Below, one piece after another: positions 53,549 to 64,000 of a stretch of DNA of 64,000 bases. This DNA is from Notolepis coatsorum (Eukaryota; Chordata; Actinopteri; Aulopiformes; Paralepididae). The stretch covers positions 48,852,312-48,916,311 of the forward strand of contig OZ020589.1 of the NCBI GenBank assembly GCA_963971535.1. The letters are read 5' to 3'. Under the pieces are notes generated by a model. It worked only from the letters and a program-made list of their open reading frames with translations, made no database searches and had not been told where the DNA came from. Position 1 is the first letter of the stretch, and each line of letters begins with the position of its first letter. The position numbers were made by a program, and so were the translations under genes.

Positions 53549-53609
53549 TATATAGGCTACATACGGAGGGGAGGAGACTGTCTATTAGGAGGGGGTTGGG
53601 TTTGGACAT

Positions 53610-54478
53610 TTATGGTGGCCAGTTTCGAATTGCACCCTCCCGTAGGTGCTCTTTTAGAGCGGTTTTGAATGTGGGTAGGGATTCACATTCCTTTACAGCT
53701 TTAGGTAGGGCGTTCCACATTGATGTGGCATAATTGCGAAACGCGTTTAGTCCCTTGTTTGAGCCGAATCTGGTGTTGTGGTCGTGGTATTCACTGACCT
53801 TTGGGAAGTATTTTGACATGTACATGGGTACCTTAGTCGTATAGTGTATCTTGTAGATCAGGCCCATTGCAAGTTGCTGTACTCTGTCGTCTACTCTAAG
53901 CCATCCTAGGTAGTCAAAGTGGGCAGGGGTGAGGTGGGTTCTAGGAGTAAGGTCAAGTAGTAGTCTGACCATTTCTGTGATGTAATCTTGTTTTTAGCGC
54001 CTTTGAGGTGCTTTGGTACCATGAGGTGCAAGCATAGTCGTAGTACCCTTGAATGAGTGCTCCTGCCAGAGTCTTCAGAGTATTCTTGTTTACCAGAGAG
54101 GAGATCCGGTACAAGAATCTAGTTCGTTGGTTGACTTTTTTTTATTACCTTGGATGCCATTTTGTCACAGGAAAAGATTTGCATCTAGGATGGACCCTAG
54201 GTATGTAATTTCATCTTTCCTTGTGACAATATTGTCACCCACTGTAACTGAGAAGCCGTCGGTCTTGCAGAGTTTGTTATTTGATCCGAAGAGAATGGAC
54301 TCTGTTTTACCCAGGTGTAATGATAGTTTGTTATCAGCGAGCCAGGTGCAGATTCTGCCGAGTTCTGAGCTGAGGGTTTTTTCAACCTGTAACTTGTTCT
54401 TGTCAGAGACCAGCAGGGCTGAGTCGTCCGCGAACAAGAACAAGTTGCAGTCACAAGCTGACGACATGTCATTTGCCC
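53610..54478 (-). pseudogene. LINE reverse transcriptase C-terminal part, frameshifted
   Basis: The reading begins in LFLFADDSALLV (about 54420-54455) and continues with ICTWLADNKLSLHLGKTESI. It then shifts frame before LLLDLTPRTHLTPAHFDYLG (about 53905-53965) and FRNYATSMWNALPKAVKECE. It differs by scattered substitutions from the copy at 23049-25325 and is more diverged than 47578-48327. Confidence 0.8.
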
Positions 54479-54680
54479 CACAATCCTGTGTTACATGCAC
54501 CAAACAAACTGCATGGCCAAAAAAAGACTGTGTGGACACACACACAACGGCAGCTAGACAGAGAAATATATGTTTGCTCATATCTGTCCAGTTTTGCTCA
54601 TCAGACCGATACCAATATGAAAAGATATCACAGATACAGACTGATACATTATGGTCACTGATATGTTGTGCACCCCTAAC
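54479..54680. mobile_element. hAT-like remnant
   Basis: It ends GTTGTGCACCCCTA at about 54666-54679, a hAT-type terminus, with ACTGATA-rich subterminal sequence. The left end is missing where it meets the LINE. Confidence 0.4.
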
Positions 54681-54984
54681 AATGTCCCAGTGGCCATCCA
54701 GACCCTTGTCTGGATCAATAAAGGAATATCTGTATCTTATAAGTCCCCCAGCAGCTTCCATATTCACTAGGTCCAGATATTCCCCCAATCAAGAGTCCAC
54801 ACAGAAGCAGGCTTTCCTTCCTTCCAATTCAAGACAATTAGCCATTTGACAGATAAACAGCCCACAGTCCACAGCCAATTAACAGTGGCTCCGACACCCT
54901 CTGGCTTTAGACCCAGTATGCATGGTATGGGGCATACAGGGAAGATAGCATAATTGTAAATTCTGTCATCATTGATATTATTTT
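54681..54984. other. unassigned sequence with a LINE-tail-like block
   Basis: 'Caatgtcccagtggccatcc' with 'ggatcaataaaggaatatct' (54679-54730) is like a LINE 3' end. No gene was seen in the rest. Confidence 0.3.
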
Positions 54985-55140
54985 AACAGCTAGGCAGACC
55001 CACAGCAGATAATATTGTTTTAACAGCTAGGCAGACCCACAGGAGATGGCGTAGTGAGCCTCGATTGCCACAATTAAGTGAGCATAAATATTTGTTGTCC
55101 ATCTTTGATAAACTGACAGGGGTGATATATGCTCTATTCA
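54985..55140 (-). pseudogene. L1-like LINE C-terminal fragment
   Basis: Minus-strand NRAYITPVSLSKMDNKYLCS and GSLRHLLWVCLAVKTI match the L1 post-RT Cys-containing region. 'Acagctaggcagacccacag' is duplicated at 54988 and 55021. It is interrupted on the right by the hAT element. Confidence 0.5.
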
Positions 55141-55148
55141 GTATTTTA

Positions 55149-55793
55149 TAGGGGTGGAACGGTACGCATTCGAACCGTGTACAGAACAATACACACGGTA
55201 TACGAACGGTACGCATTCAGGGCATGTGTGTATTGTTCGGTTATATAACGTTACGTTAGCTACGAGCTAACTAACTTTAGCCGCGAGCTAACTACTGTTA
55301 GCCGCAAGCTAACCGTGGAAACGCTCACAGAGAAGTGACTCCACGACACCAGTTCGATTAGTGGGGAAGGGGGGTATATTGACGAGTTAATACTTTGACA
55401 AATGTTGCCTATATTTTTCAGTCAGTTCGGTCTTTGTGTGCCAAACATTATTAAAAGGTAAACCTTTTTTTTACCATAAATGAGAAGCATGTTTAAATCA
55501 GCAATGCCTCCCCTCTTGCTGTACCAAAATCTCTCCTAGCTCTAACCGTCACTGTCAAAATAATGTGCCTGATGTCAAATGGCCTCATTCTTTCAGTTTT
55601 TGCATGACTACGTCCTTGAGAATAACTGAAAAGTTGGATTATTTTTAGGCTATATATTTTATGTTGGTGTATGGTATTTTTGGAGTGTTACATTTAAAAA
55701 AAATCAAAAAACAACGTATACCGAACCGAAAACCGCAAACCTAAAACCGTGATACGAACCGAACCGTCGATTTTGTGAACCGTTCCACCCCTA
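55149..55793. mobile_element. non-autonomous hAT element
   Basis: The ends TAGGGGTGGAACGGTACGC and GAACCGTTCCACCCCTA, with the octamer GTATTTTA duplicated at 55141-55148 and 55794-55801. GAACCGT motifs occur subterminally and GAGCTAACTAAC-like repeats near 55260. No transposase. Confidence 0.93.
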
Positions 55794-55801
55794 GTATTTT
55801 A

Positions 55802-56104
55802 AACTATATGATCCTAAATAACACATTTAGATGCACTCAAAACTGATCTCTGATCTCCCACTGCACTGGACAGGAGTGCACTGAGGTCATGCTCAACACA
55901 CAAGCCGGATAGTGGAATATGCATTAGGGGCAGCTCTATACATCAAACGATACATGTTTGAAACCATACCTCTTAACAAGGCGGCCATCTCAAAAGGCTA
56001 ATCCCAACACAAGGCTGGAGTGCATCATGAGGCCATGGTCAGGTAGGCCAAACTGGTGTTGAAGTTGTTGAAAAGGCAGTATTTTTGTCATGAAAAATGT
56101 GTCC
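55802..56104. other. unassigned sequence
   Basis: No gene or element was recognised. It may be part of the L1 fragment interrupted by the preceding hAT element. Confidence 0.3.
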
Positions 56105-56460
56105 AACTGTAATAACTGCATTCTCTCACTATGCTCCCTTTTTATGGAATACGCTGCAAGTAAAACTTTGTCTAGAGGCACTTCCTACTGTAAATGCTTT
56201 TAAAGGTATGCTACGTGAAAGGGTATGCTACCCTTCATGAAACATGTAACTGTTTTTTACCTGATGCTATTGCTGATGTGATTATGCTCCTTGCCACTGC
56301 ACAAATGGCCTTCTGTATTTATATTTATGTATGAATTGTATGTTTTTTGTTTAATGCCCTGTTTTATGTTGAAACTTGTTGTGTGCCGTGTTGGTCAGGA
56401 CTCCCTGGAAGAAGAGATCATGTATCTCAATGGGACATTCCTGGATAAATAAAAGCTAAA
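56105..56460 (+). pseudogene. LINE C-terminus and 3' UTR
   Basis: FSHYAPFLWNTLQVKLCLEA then LPTVNAFKGMLRE (about 56115-56215) is a LINE C-terminal end. The 3' UTR contains 'gatcatgtatctcaatggga' (56420-56439) and ends 'ataaataaaagctaaat' with a T-run. It may be the continuation of 51661-51815. Confidence 0.65.
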
Positions 56461-56489
56461 TAATTTTTTTTTTTTAATAAATAACGCCT

Positions 56490-57014
56490 CTGCCAGGTTT
56501 CATTAGTGTGCATCCTCCAGCTGATTACACCAGATGGGACATGATGGAAGAGAGAAGCCCTGGAAGCCAAGTCTCCTGTGCAGAAGCTTCACAATGTGAC
56601 ATGAAAAACCAATAATAATGTTATCCATTGACGGTGGCAGTTTGGGATGACACCACAGTGATACCAAAGAGATATTCTTATTCCAAGATATGATGGTCTT
56701 CTCAAGGCCAATCATAGATAACTCCAGGTAATCGTTTTATAGGCCCATATCAATGGGTCCTTTGCATCACATGAGTGAGAAATAATATTATTGATAAATG
56801 TCTAGTACTCCTAGGCCTCCTTATCTAGAATAAAGAGGGATTTAATGTCTTTTGAATCAACTCTTAAAGACTATTTCAAGGGGATGGAGGCCATGATGTA
56901 GGTGAGCCTTGGAAGAACGTTCATTTTAACGTCTCAGCTCTACCTCATAAAGGCAATGGCAGAGCCATCCATCTGTCGATGTCATCCTTAATGGACTGAA
57001 GGATACCAGGGCCG
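56490..57014 (-). pseudogene. L1-like LINE ORF2 fragment
   Basis: On the minus strand: LQSIKDDIDRWMALPLPL (about 56950-57000), then MNVLPRLTYIMASIPLK (about 56880-56935), then decayed sequence down to about 56490. The DDI.RW..LPL and NVLPRL patterns belong to L1-clade elements just after the reverse transcriptase. Stops and frameshifts are numerous. Confidence 0.65.
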
Positions 57015-57620
57015 TTAACACATTGGGTGCCACACCCTTTTCAGGCCCCATCTATTCTCCACTTGCACAACCTAAAAGTAGGCACTTCCGGCTGACTTCC
57101 GGTTGCCAATGGTACTTCCTGTCCCATCCAAATACATTGGTTTTAGCTACTTTTCTCCCCTTATTTAAACAACTTTGTCGTCACAGAGAGGCAATGAAAC
57201 GTTTGTATTATTATAGTATAGAATGTATTTAATAAGCAAACGTTTGTCAGCAGGGTTTTTGGGCGGTATTTCATGTAAAAACGTTCACTGTTAGTTTACT
57301 TGCTCACGCTAATTAAGGCTAATGCTGGATAACAGAAGGTAGCGCAAGAAACGACGCCGCAAAGTATTGTTTATAGTGCATTTCTTGCCACCTTATAGCA
57401 TTTGTACATTTGTATGACAGTCTATAATGCTCCCGTGAGGTTTTTCCGGACGTTTTGGTAATGATTTTCACTATAAAATCATATTTCTAGATGACAGGAA
57501 GTTGATGAAAACTGGCCGGAATAGCTTTGAGCTAACGATCTTTGCCGATGCATTCCATTCTAAACGTAACGTTAGTTGTTCAAAACATTACCCGTCTATA
57601 TAATTTGTTCCTCAACATTA

Positions 57621-57811
57621 GCTTCTAACTGTAGCAGGCTGCAGCTTGCTGGCTAACGTTAGCTTCTAACTGTAGCAGGCTGCAGCTTGCTGGCTAACGT
57701 TAGCTTCTAACTGTAGCAGGCTGCAGCTTGCTGGCTAACGTTAGCTTCTAACTGTAGCAAGCTGCAGCTTGCTGGCTAACGTTAGCTTCTAACTGTAGCA
57801 GGCTGCAGTTA
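57621..57811. repeat. 41-bp tandem array in the foldback loop
   Basis: 'Gcttctaactgtagcaggct' recurs at 57621, 57662, 57703, 57744 and 57785. Each unit ends with the palindrome GCTAACGTTAGC. Confidence 0.95.
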
Positions 57812-57902
57812 GTTTACAAAACATTACCCGTCTATATAACGTTGAGGAACAAATTATATAGACGGGTAATGTTTTGAACAACTAACGTTACGTTTAGAAT
57901 GG

Positions 57903-58744
57903 AATGCATCGGCAAAGATCGTTAGCTCAAAGCTATTCCGGACAGTTTATCAACTTCCTGTCATTTAGAAATATGATTTTATAGTGAAAATCATTACCAA
58001 AACGTCCGTAAAAACCTCACGGGAGCATTATAGACTGTCATACAAATGTACAAATGCTATAAGGTGGCAAGAAATGCACTATAAACAATACTTTGCGGCG
58101 TCGTTTCTTGCAATGCATCGGCAAAGATTGTTAGCTCAAAGCTATTCCGGACAGTTTTCATCAACTTCCTGTCATTTAGAAATATGATTTTAGAGTGAAA
58201 ATCATTACCAAAACGTCCGGAAAAACCTCACAGGAGCATTATAGACTGTCATACAAATGTACAAATGCTATAAGGTGGCAAGAAATGCACTATAAACAAT
58301 ACTTTGCGGCGTCGTTTCTTGCAATGCATCGGCAAAGATCGTTAGCTCAAAGCTATTCCGGACAGTTTTCATCAACTTCCTGTCATTTAGAAATATGATT
58401 TTATAGTGAAAATCATTACCAAAACGTCCGGAAAAACCTCACGGGAGCATTATAGACTGTCATACAAATGTACAAATGCTATAAGGTGGCAAGAAATGCA
58501 CTATAAACAATACTTTGCGGCGTCGTTTCTTGCAATGCATCGGCAAAGATCGTTAGCTCAAAGCTATTCCGGACAGTTTTCATCAACTTCCTGTCATTTA
58601 GAAATATGATTTTATAGTGAAAATCATTACCAAAACGTCCGGAAAAACCTCACGGGAGCATTATAGACTGTCATACAAATGTACAAATGCTATAAGGTGG
58701 CAAGAAATGCACTATAAACAATACTTTGCGGCGTCATTTCTTGC
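57903..58744. repeat. four tandem copies of a 209-211-bp module
   Basis: 'Aatgcatcggcaaag' occurs at 57903, 58112, 58323 and 58534. Units are nearly identical; the first lacks two bases. The identical 67-codon frames at 57984, 58195 and 58406 follow from the repeat. The opposite arm holds a single inverted copy (about 57345-57555). Confidence 0.95.
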
Positions 58745-59948
58745 GCTAGCTTCTGTTAGCCAGCATTAGCCTTAATTAGCGTGAGCAAGTAAACTAACAG
58801 TGAACGTTTTTACATGAAATACAGCCCAAAAACCCTGCTGACAAACGTTTGCTTATTAAATACATTCTATACTATAATAATACAAACGTTTCATTGCCTC
58901 TCTGTGACGACAAAGTTGTTTAAATAAGGGGAGAAAAGTAGCTAAAACCAATGTATTTGGATGGGACAGGAAGTACCATTGGCAACCGGAAGTCAGCCGG
59001 AAGTGCCTACTATCAGGTTGTGCAAGTGGAGAATTCACTGCCACGCTTTAAAAGATAGGAGTCCGTCACCTTGTTTGTCGAGCTATAACTATATTCTATA
59101 TTATAGCTATGGATACAATACTATGGTCATTTGACCGTGACTTTCTTCCGGTCAAGATGCAAAAAAATAGATCATTTTTCCATGCATACATTCACGCGTA
59201 ATACCGTGGTGAATATGAGTATGTTTTTAGATCGGTCTGGGGTAATTCCCGAAATGCTGAGGAATAGCCTTATGCGTGTATTATACTATAACCGTTGCCA
59301 TTTCTTGCCTGGACCCGCTATTATTCTCAAATCAAATCTATATCATAGGTATTATGTTTCATCATGAATGCATGAAAGGGGGGGGGGGGGGGGGTCGGTT
59401 TTTTATGCTTCGATCGTCACCAACGGCATACGTTGTGGACTAACGTTACACACACACGTTCGGATCGAGGTGAAGACATGCTTGGATCAACACAAGATTG
59501 ATATCATATAGCCCTTACCTTGACTAGGATGTACCCCAAAAAGATTATTCCAATTATCTGATCGCTATTCCAAGTAGTGTCTCCAACATAATCCACCACA
59601 CATCATGCATCGGGAGCATTTGATTCTTCTCAATCCGACCGTTATAACCGCTCCCCTTGCAAAAAAATAAATAAAACGACCCGGAGACATTAGATCGACG
59701 CACAGGCCAAGATAAAAGGTTTCAAAGGGTGCTCGATACCGCCGTCTAGCTGGATGCGGCCGGTATTGCACTTTGGCGACCTCAGACCCATTCCCTATGG
59801 TAACACCAGGCTCCCTGGATGGATAATGAATAAAAATATAGAAAAAAGGAAAAACGACCCAGAAACGTAAAAAGACGTTTTTCGCACTCTACGGTCGGGG
59901 CCCAGAAACGTATTAACACGTTTTTGGCACCCAAAGTGTTAAGGTGAG

Positions 59949-60914
59949 TTAACACTTTGGTCGCCAGGCTTATATTCACAATAAACCATCCCACGCCAGC
60001 TCTATTTGTCTATGGAGAAGTTCCCCTTCTTTGCAGGGCTATAACTTTTTAAATTGTATTGCTAAATTGACATTACTATGGCCCATTCAACGTCAAGTAT
60101 CTATTGTTCAGGGTGTAGCAACGTTATACTTTTTCATTCACATATTCATACTAAAATATGGTCTAAAGTATAAGTATGTTTTTATCGTTTTCTGCAGCAT
60201 TCTCCAGAACGTGATTTATAGCTCTAAATGCATTATATTGATGATCAAATACAGTTTGATAGCAATCCGCGCGAGAAAAAAAATTTCAAATGGACGTGCT
60301 TCTAGAAGTTACTACTTATCATCTGATGTTGACCGGTTGGGGGGGGGGGGGGGGGGTCGTTTATAATTCCGTGGCCAACGTTAGATGATTCATCTAGTGT
60401 GGGTGATATGATCATTAGAGCAGTTTGTATCGAACACGTTAAAAAATAACGCTGAAACTTACCGTAGCTTCCTCGTAGCGTTGGGCGATGAGCGTGGAGC
60501 AGAAATATTCCTATTATGGGATGTAGAAATATGCGATCCATCTCCAGGTTGTTTAATAGTATATACGTCCAAATCATGTTGTTTATCGAGTTATTTGTAA
60601 CGGATTGCTATCCATTGTGTCTAGCTCGAGTCCTGGGACTATTAGCGAGTGATCGGACCGAATTGGAATGAGCACCAGCTTCCGTTTCCTGTTTCCGGTT
60701 TGGGCGATCCGCCGATCGGCCACCAGATGGCGCTCTTGAACCGTTGGAGAGTTGAGAGGGGATCAACAGTAGATCTCAAGTCTCCGGGGGAGAAATATGA
60801 TTGCGATCACAGATTTTTGAAATATTGATATCAAAGACGTGGTACGGCGTCTTTGGCAGAATGAGCATGGCGGGGAATGACGTGGTAAGGCGTTTTTGGC
60901 GACCATAGTGTTAA
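59949..60914. mobile_element. piggyBac-like non-autonomous element, copy 5
   Basis: The ends TTAACACTTTGGTCGCCAGG and TTGGCGACCATAGTGTTAA form a good inverted repeat bounded by TTAA. Orientation is opposite to copy 1 (956-1890), with which it shares most of its interior. G-run at 60340-60356. Confidence 0.85.
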
Positions 60915-61367
60915 TAAATTCACTCTGAAAATCTGCTCCGCTCTGATAAACGGACGCTTCGGTCAGAGCGTCCAGTGTGCACTCTGAGCCCTCAGAATTT
61001 CTGAACAACTTGAGTGCACTCGCTCTGACACTGGTAGTAAATAGAGTGCATAGTGTTGTATGTGCCTCCCTGTATTGTAAATAGTTCATATGTCTGTTGT
61101 CACTACTGTATGTATAATTGTAAATAAATATTGTTGTCAATATTTATTTACCAAATGTATGTGCAATTGTTTAATTTCAGCTCAGTGTAGAGAAATGCAC
61201 CGATACTAACAACCGCCTTACTGCGTGCATCTATGACGACACTCTTGACACCACGTATCCCTGACACGCTCGCCCCGCGACAACACTAATAGTTTCGGGG
61301 GGCCTACCCCCCCCCCCTGAAATAAATCCTAGGGGAAACACTGTAATTGTAAATTGACTATGTATGC
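60915..61367. other. unassigned sequence with a hairpin and a hAT-like end
   Basis: A perfect 13-base stem TAAATAAATATTG/CAATATTTATTTA lies at 61121-61150. Bases about 61190-61342 end CCTAGGGGAAACACTG, a hAT-type terminus whose partner was not found. 'Cagagcgtccagtgtgcact' (60965-60984) may belong to another element. No gene. Confidence 0.4.
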
Positions 61368-62208
61368 CAGTGGTCACCAACCTTTTTAAGCCCAAGATCA
61401 CTTTTATTTTTTTTGGTAAAGGCAAGATCTACCTATTGAAGCGTTGAGAGAAAAAAACCGCCAAGATTGTACTTTAAACTAAATGACTTTTATTTGCCTG
61501 TATTCTAATTACATGCAATGCTTTGGTCCAACATTAAAACGTCAAAGTAGAACTATTATGTACTTTCTCAGTCAGTGCTAAGTGCAGTCATCTTATGCAG
61601 CATCACTTTTCACATCAAAACAAAAGTAGAACTGTAATGTGGACTTTCTCATATTATTAACATTGACAAACATATTTACAATTAGCATTTTATAAAGTAG
61701 AACTGTAATGTGTACTTTCTCAGTCAGTGCTAAGTGCAGTCAGTGCTAAGTGCAGCATCACTTTTCACATCAGAACAAAAGTAGAACTGTAATGTGGACT
61801 CTCATATTATTAACATTGACAAACATATTTACAATTAGCATTTTATAAAGTAGAACTGTAATGTGTACTTTCTCAGTCAGTGCTAAGTGCAACATCACTT
61901 TTCACATCAAAACAAAAGTAGAACTGTAATGTGTACTTTCTCAGTCAGTGCTAAGTGCAGTCAGTGCTAAGTGCAGCATCATTTTCACATCAAAACAAAA
62001 GTAGAACTGTATGTGTACTTTCTCAGTCAGTGCTAAGTGCAGCATCACTTTTCACATCAAAACAAAAGTAGAACTGTAATGTGGACTCTCAGGGTAAGAT
62101 AAATACAAAAATAAAAAAAATAACGGTTTTTTTTTTTCGTGGAAAGATCTACAGGGACAGTCTCAAAGATCGACCAGTCGATCAAGATCGACGGGTTGGT
62201 GACCACTG
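61368..62208. mobile_element. non-autonomous hAT element with internal repeats
   Basis: The ends CAGTGGTCACCAACCTTTTT and CGGGTTGGTGACCACTG, with the octamer ATGTATGC duplicated at 61360-61367 and 62209-62216. The interior (61545-62090) is an irregular tandem array of 'aaagtagaactgtaatgtg' and 'cagtcagtgctaagtgcag' units. No transposase. Confidence 0.93.
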
Positions 62209-62269
62209 ATGTATGCTAATGACATTTAGTTAACCTTGAGCAGACAGGCGATTGGTTGATTTATTCGGC

Positions 62270-62435
62270 AGTTTGTGAAAATTTATTTGAACAAAAGTGA
62301 GGCAATACCACTCAACTCTCATACATTAAAATCTGATCTCATGGGAGCCCCATTCATTTGGAAAATAAAGGGTATGAAATACCTGGGAATAAATATCATA
62401 TGTTCCATTACCAAAATGTTTCATGATCTTAAAGG
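62270..62435 (+). pseudogene. L1-like LINE fragment
   Basis: The plus-strand LNKSEAIPLNSHTLKSDL then GAPFIWKIKGMKYLGINI resembles the post-catalytic part of L1 reverse transcriptase (NKSE..PLN and KYLGI patterns). It is cut on the right by the palindromic element at 62440. Confidence 0.65.
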
Positions 62436-62439
62436 GGCA

Positions 62440-62688
62440 CAGTTTTGCACATTATTCATTTAGTTTGACAGTTATTGAGAGTAAATGAGTTTGAATAAGG
62501 CCACCAGTGATGTCATTGTGGACATTGTCCCTATAAGACAAGCTATTGCTATATTTCATCTACATCATTTCACAGTGCTGTAATTAACACGACACAAGGA
62601 TTCAGTGTCCCCAATGACATCACTGGTGGCCATATTCAAACTCATTACTCTCAATAACTGTCAAACTAAATTAATGTGTGCAAAACTG
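62440..62688. mobile_element. palindromic MITE
   Basis: Two arms of about 80 bases pair: 62440-62519 (cagttttgcacattattcat onward) with 62610-62688 (ending attaatgtgtgcaaaactg), through 'gacagttattgagagtaa' and 'ccaccagtgatgtcattg'. The loop is about 90 bases. No coding capacity. Confidence 0.88.
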
Positions 62689-62738
62689 TTTTAGAGTTTT
62701 TGGATGTGTGTGAGATTATGTGTGTAATGTGTAATAAA

Positions 62739-62840
62739 TAGGGATGCACGATAATTATCGGGTCAATAATTATCGGGCCGATATCAGCAATTATGACGTC
62801 ATCCTGATAAAAGTATTGATAGCTCCGATAATATATTTTG

Positions 62841-62895
<55 letters not shown>

Positions 62896-63538
62896 CACCG
62901 TTTAAAAAAAAACGTTTTTCTTTTCATGTCAACGTTCACACGCACAATATATGCTTACTTAGGATTTGACTTGATTCAACAACAAAGCAGTCGGGGCAAT
63001 GGCAAGCCGAAAACGGTCGAAAATGTGGTTATTTGAAGTTTGGATTTTTCTTTTTTACAACTGAGGTAGGTAGATTACATTTTTAGAGACTAAAGTACAG
63101 AAAAAAGGTACCGTTGGGTACCGGTATCGATTCACAGGTACCGGTACCGTATCGGTTCAAATGTGAACGGTACCCATCCCTACTGACAAAGCACAATACC
63201 TGTTGGTTTTTAGTTCACTCATTGTTCAGGGAAACACATAGTTAATGACATTGACGGATTGTGAATTTTGTGATTGACTCAAATTATATTTATTTGGAAA
63301 AATAAATATAGTCACTTTATTTGAAGAGTCAAAACTGTTCTCTTGGCTTTGTTTTCTTCATAGTAGTAACGCTCATGTCATGATAAATCTGGTTAGGTCA
63401 AAACTACAGGAATATACATACAAAAAATATTATAATACAATAAATATATATATATATCGGTTATCGGTATCGACCTTGAGGAGCAGAAAGTTATCGGTAT
63501 CGATATCGGGGTCAAAAAATCAATATCGTGCACCCCTA
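62739..63538. mobile_element. non-autonomous hAT element
   Basis: The ends TAGGGATGCACGATAATTATC and AATATCGTGCACCCCTA, with the octamer GTAATAAA duplicated at 62731-62738 and 63539-63546. A (TA)n microsatellite lies at 62844-62892. A small GGTACC-rich segment at 63108-63182, ending GGTACCCATCCCTA, looks like a terminus of another element inside it. Confidence 0.92.
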
Positions 63539-63546
63539 GTAATAAA

Positions 63547-64000
63547 TCAGAAGTTTTTTGGTGAAGTGTCCCTTTAGACAGATAGGCATACTGTAGCCTG
63601 AATCTTTCTAGTCCAGTCAGGTTGCATGCTGATGGAATGGCCGTTCCTAATCACAGGATCTTTGAGATGGGCTGGGGATGTCCACATCAAAGAGGGCAGC
63701 TTTTTAAAATATAAAGTCCTACATGTACAATCCAATGTATGATATGAACTTAAACCATTAGCTTGACTTCACAGAGAGAAAAAAAAGAAATGGTTGAGCT
63801 AGAATCCATTTTCCTCCATTAGAGAGATCGAACATGAATGCTAAATAAAAGAAGATCAATGTTTGCTTTGAGTTACTGAAGATACATGAAGATATTGATC
63901 GTGGTATCAACATTCTAGGAGACCAAGAGATTCTCTGACATCAATATCCTGTTTTAGCCTGGTATCAAGCTCAAACTGTCGTACAGACCAATTTCATCTC
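63547..64000. other. unassigned sequence
   Basis: AT-rich; no gene, element end or exon was recognised. Confidence 0.35.

Larger units (their letters stand above)
51980..54478 (-). mobile_element. CR1/L2-group LINE, 5' truncated, third long copy
   Basis: The 3' end is at about 51980 ('aactttatttaacagattgc'). The 3' UTR (52000-53600) lacks long G-runs but keeps GGGGGTGGGTGGGTGGGAG units. A TIR element splits it. Coding on the minus strand (53610-54478) covers the reverse transcriptase from FADD (about 54425) to the C-terminus, with a frameshift near 53975 and another near 54160. The 5' end joins a hAT-like remnant at 54479. Confidence 0.85.
57015..59942. mobile_element. TTAA-ended element with a giant internal foldback
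   Basis: The ends TTAACACATTGGGTGCCA and TGGCACCCAAAGTGTTAA are inverted and TTAA-bounded, as in piggyBac. Inside, 57055-57616 is repeated in inverted orientation across 57843-59041. The match starts 'ctccacttgcacaacct' and ends 'aggttgtgcaagtggag', and the inner ends are 'acattacccgtctatataat' and its complement. The right arm contains a module in four tandem copies where the left arm has one. Mirror-image frames at 57023-57232 and 58856-59044 are consequences of the inversion and are not genes. The outer right part (59042-59942) matches piggyBac-like copy 2 in style, with a G-run at 59379-59395. Confidence 0.75.

Noticed and set aside
57984..58609. Three identical 67-codon genes in tandem
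   Set aside because: The frames are a by-product of the 211-bp tandem module, have no domain, and lie in an arm of a foldback.

Overview
The window looks like intergenic or intronic DNA from a ray-finned (teleost) fish. It holds one recognisable host exon, and almost everything else is transposable element. The teleost call rests on the element mix: many non-autonomous hAT elements with 8-bp target duplications, TTAA-flanked piggyBac-like elements, CR1/L2- and Rex1-like LINEs, L1-like LINE pieces, tRNA-derived SINEs, a BEL/Pao retrotransposon and a Ty3/gypsy element of the Gmr1 type. I cannot name the species. No prokaryotic features, CRISPR arrays, rRNA genes or free-standing tRNA genes were seen.

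Layout. Bases 1-9195 are piggyBac-like (TTAA) elements holding two hAT elements. The larger hAT (5517-8971) carries zinc-finger transposase remnants, a 5'-truncated L1 and, inside the L1, a SINE. Bases 9359-21880 are a 53-bp tandem array split by a hAT-ended element that nested insertions have expanded to about 12 kb (9668-21810): a SINE holding a hAT element, another hAT element, and a CR1-like LINE holding a Rex1-like LINE holding a gypsy/Gmr1 element. Bases 21895-31000 contain a strong hairpin, a nearly complete CR1/L2-type LINE reverse transcriptase (minus strand), a hAT element, LINE scraps and one host exon at 28292-28412 (minus strand), which reads as lrpap1 (receptor-associated protein, RAP).

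Bases about 31090-48785 are a second nest built on an old minus-strand BEL/Pao element. It is interrupted by a piggyBac-like element, a lysine-rich host-like coding segment (possibly ANKRD11/12-derived), a complete and apparently very young BEL/Pao element (34679-43786, one 2029-codon gag-pol frame), a hAT element and a CR1-type LINE that itself holds a hAT element. Bases 49030-57014 are LINE pieces, a TA-flanked terminal-inverted-repeat element, a SINE and a hAT element. Bases 57015-59942 are a TTAA-ended element enclosing a large foldback with tandemly amplified modules. The right end holds another piggyBac-like element, two hAT elements and a palindromic MITE.

Functionally, the only intact long reading frame belongs to the young BEL/Pao element. 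It has near-identical LTRs, a tRNA-Tyr-like primer site and a 5-bp target duplication. The RAP exon is the only host coding sequence I can support. Its gene would run on the minus strand with introns carrying many of these insertions, but no second exon was found in the window.
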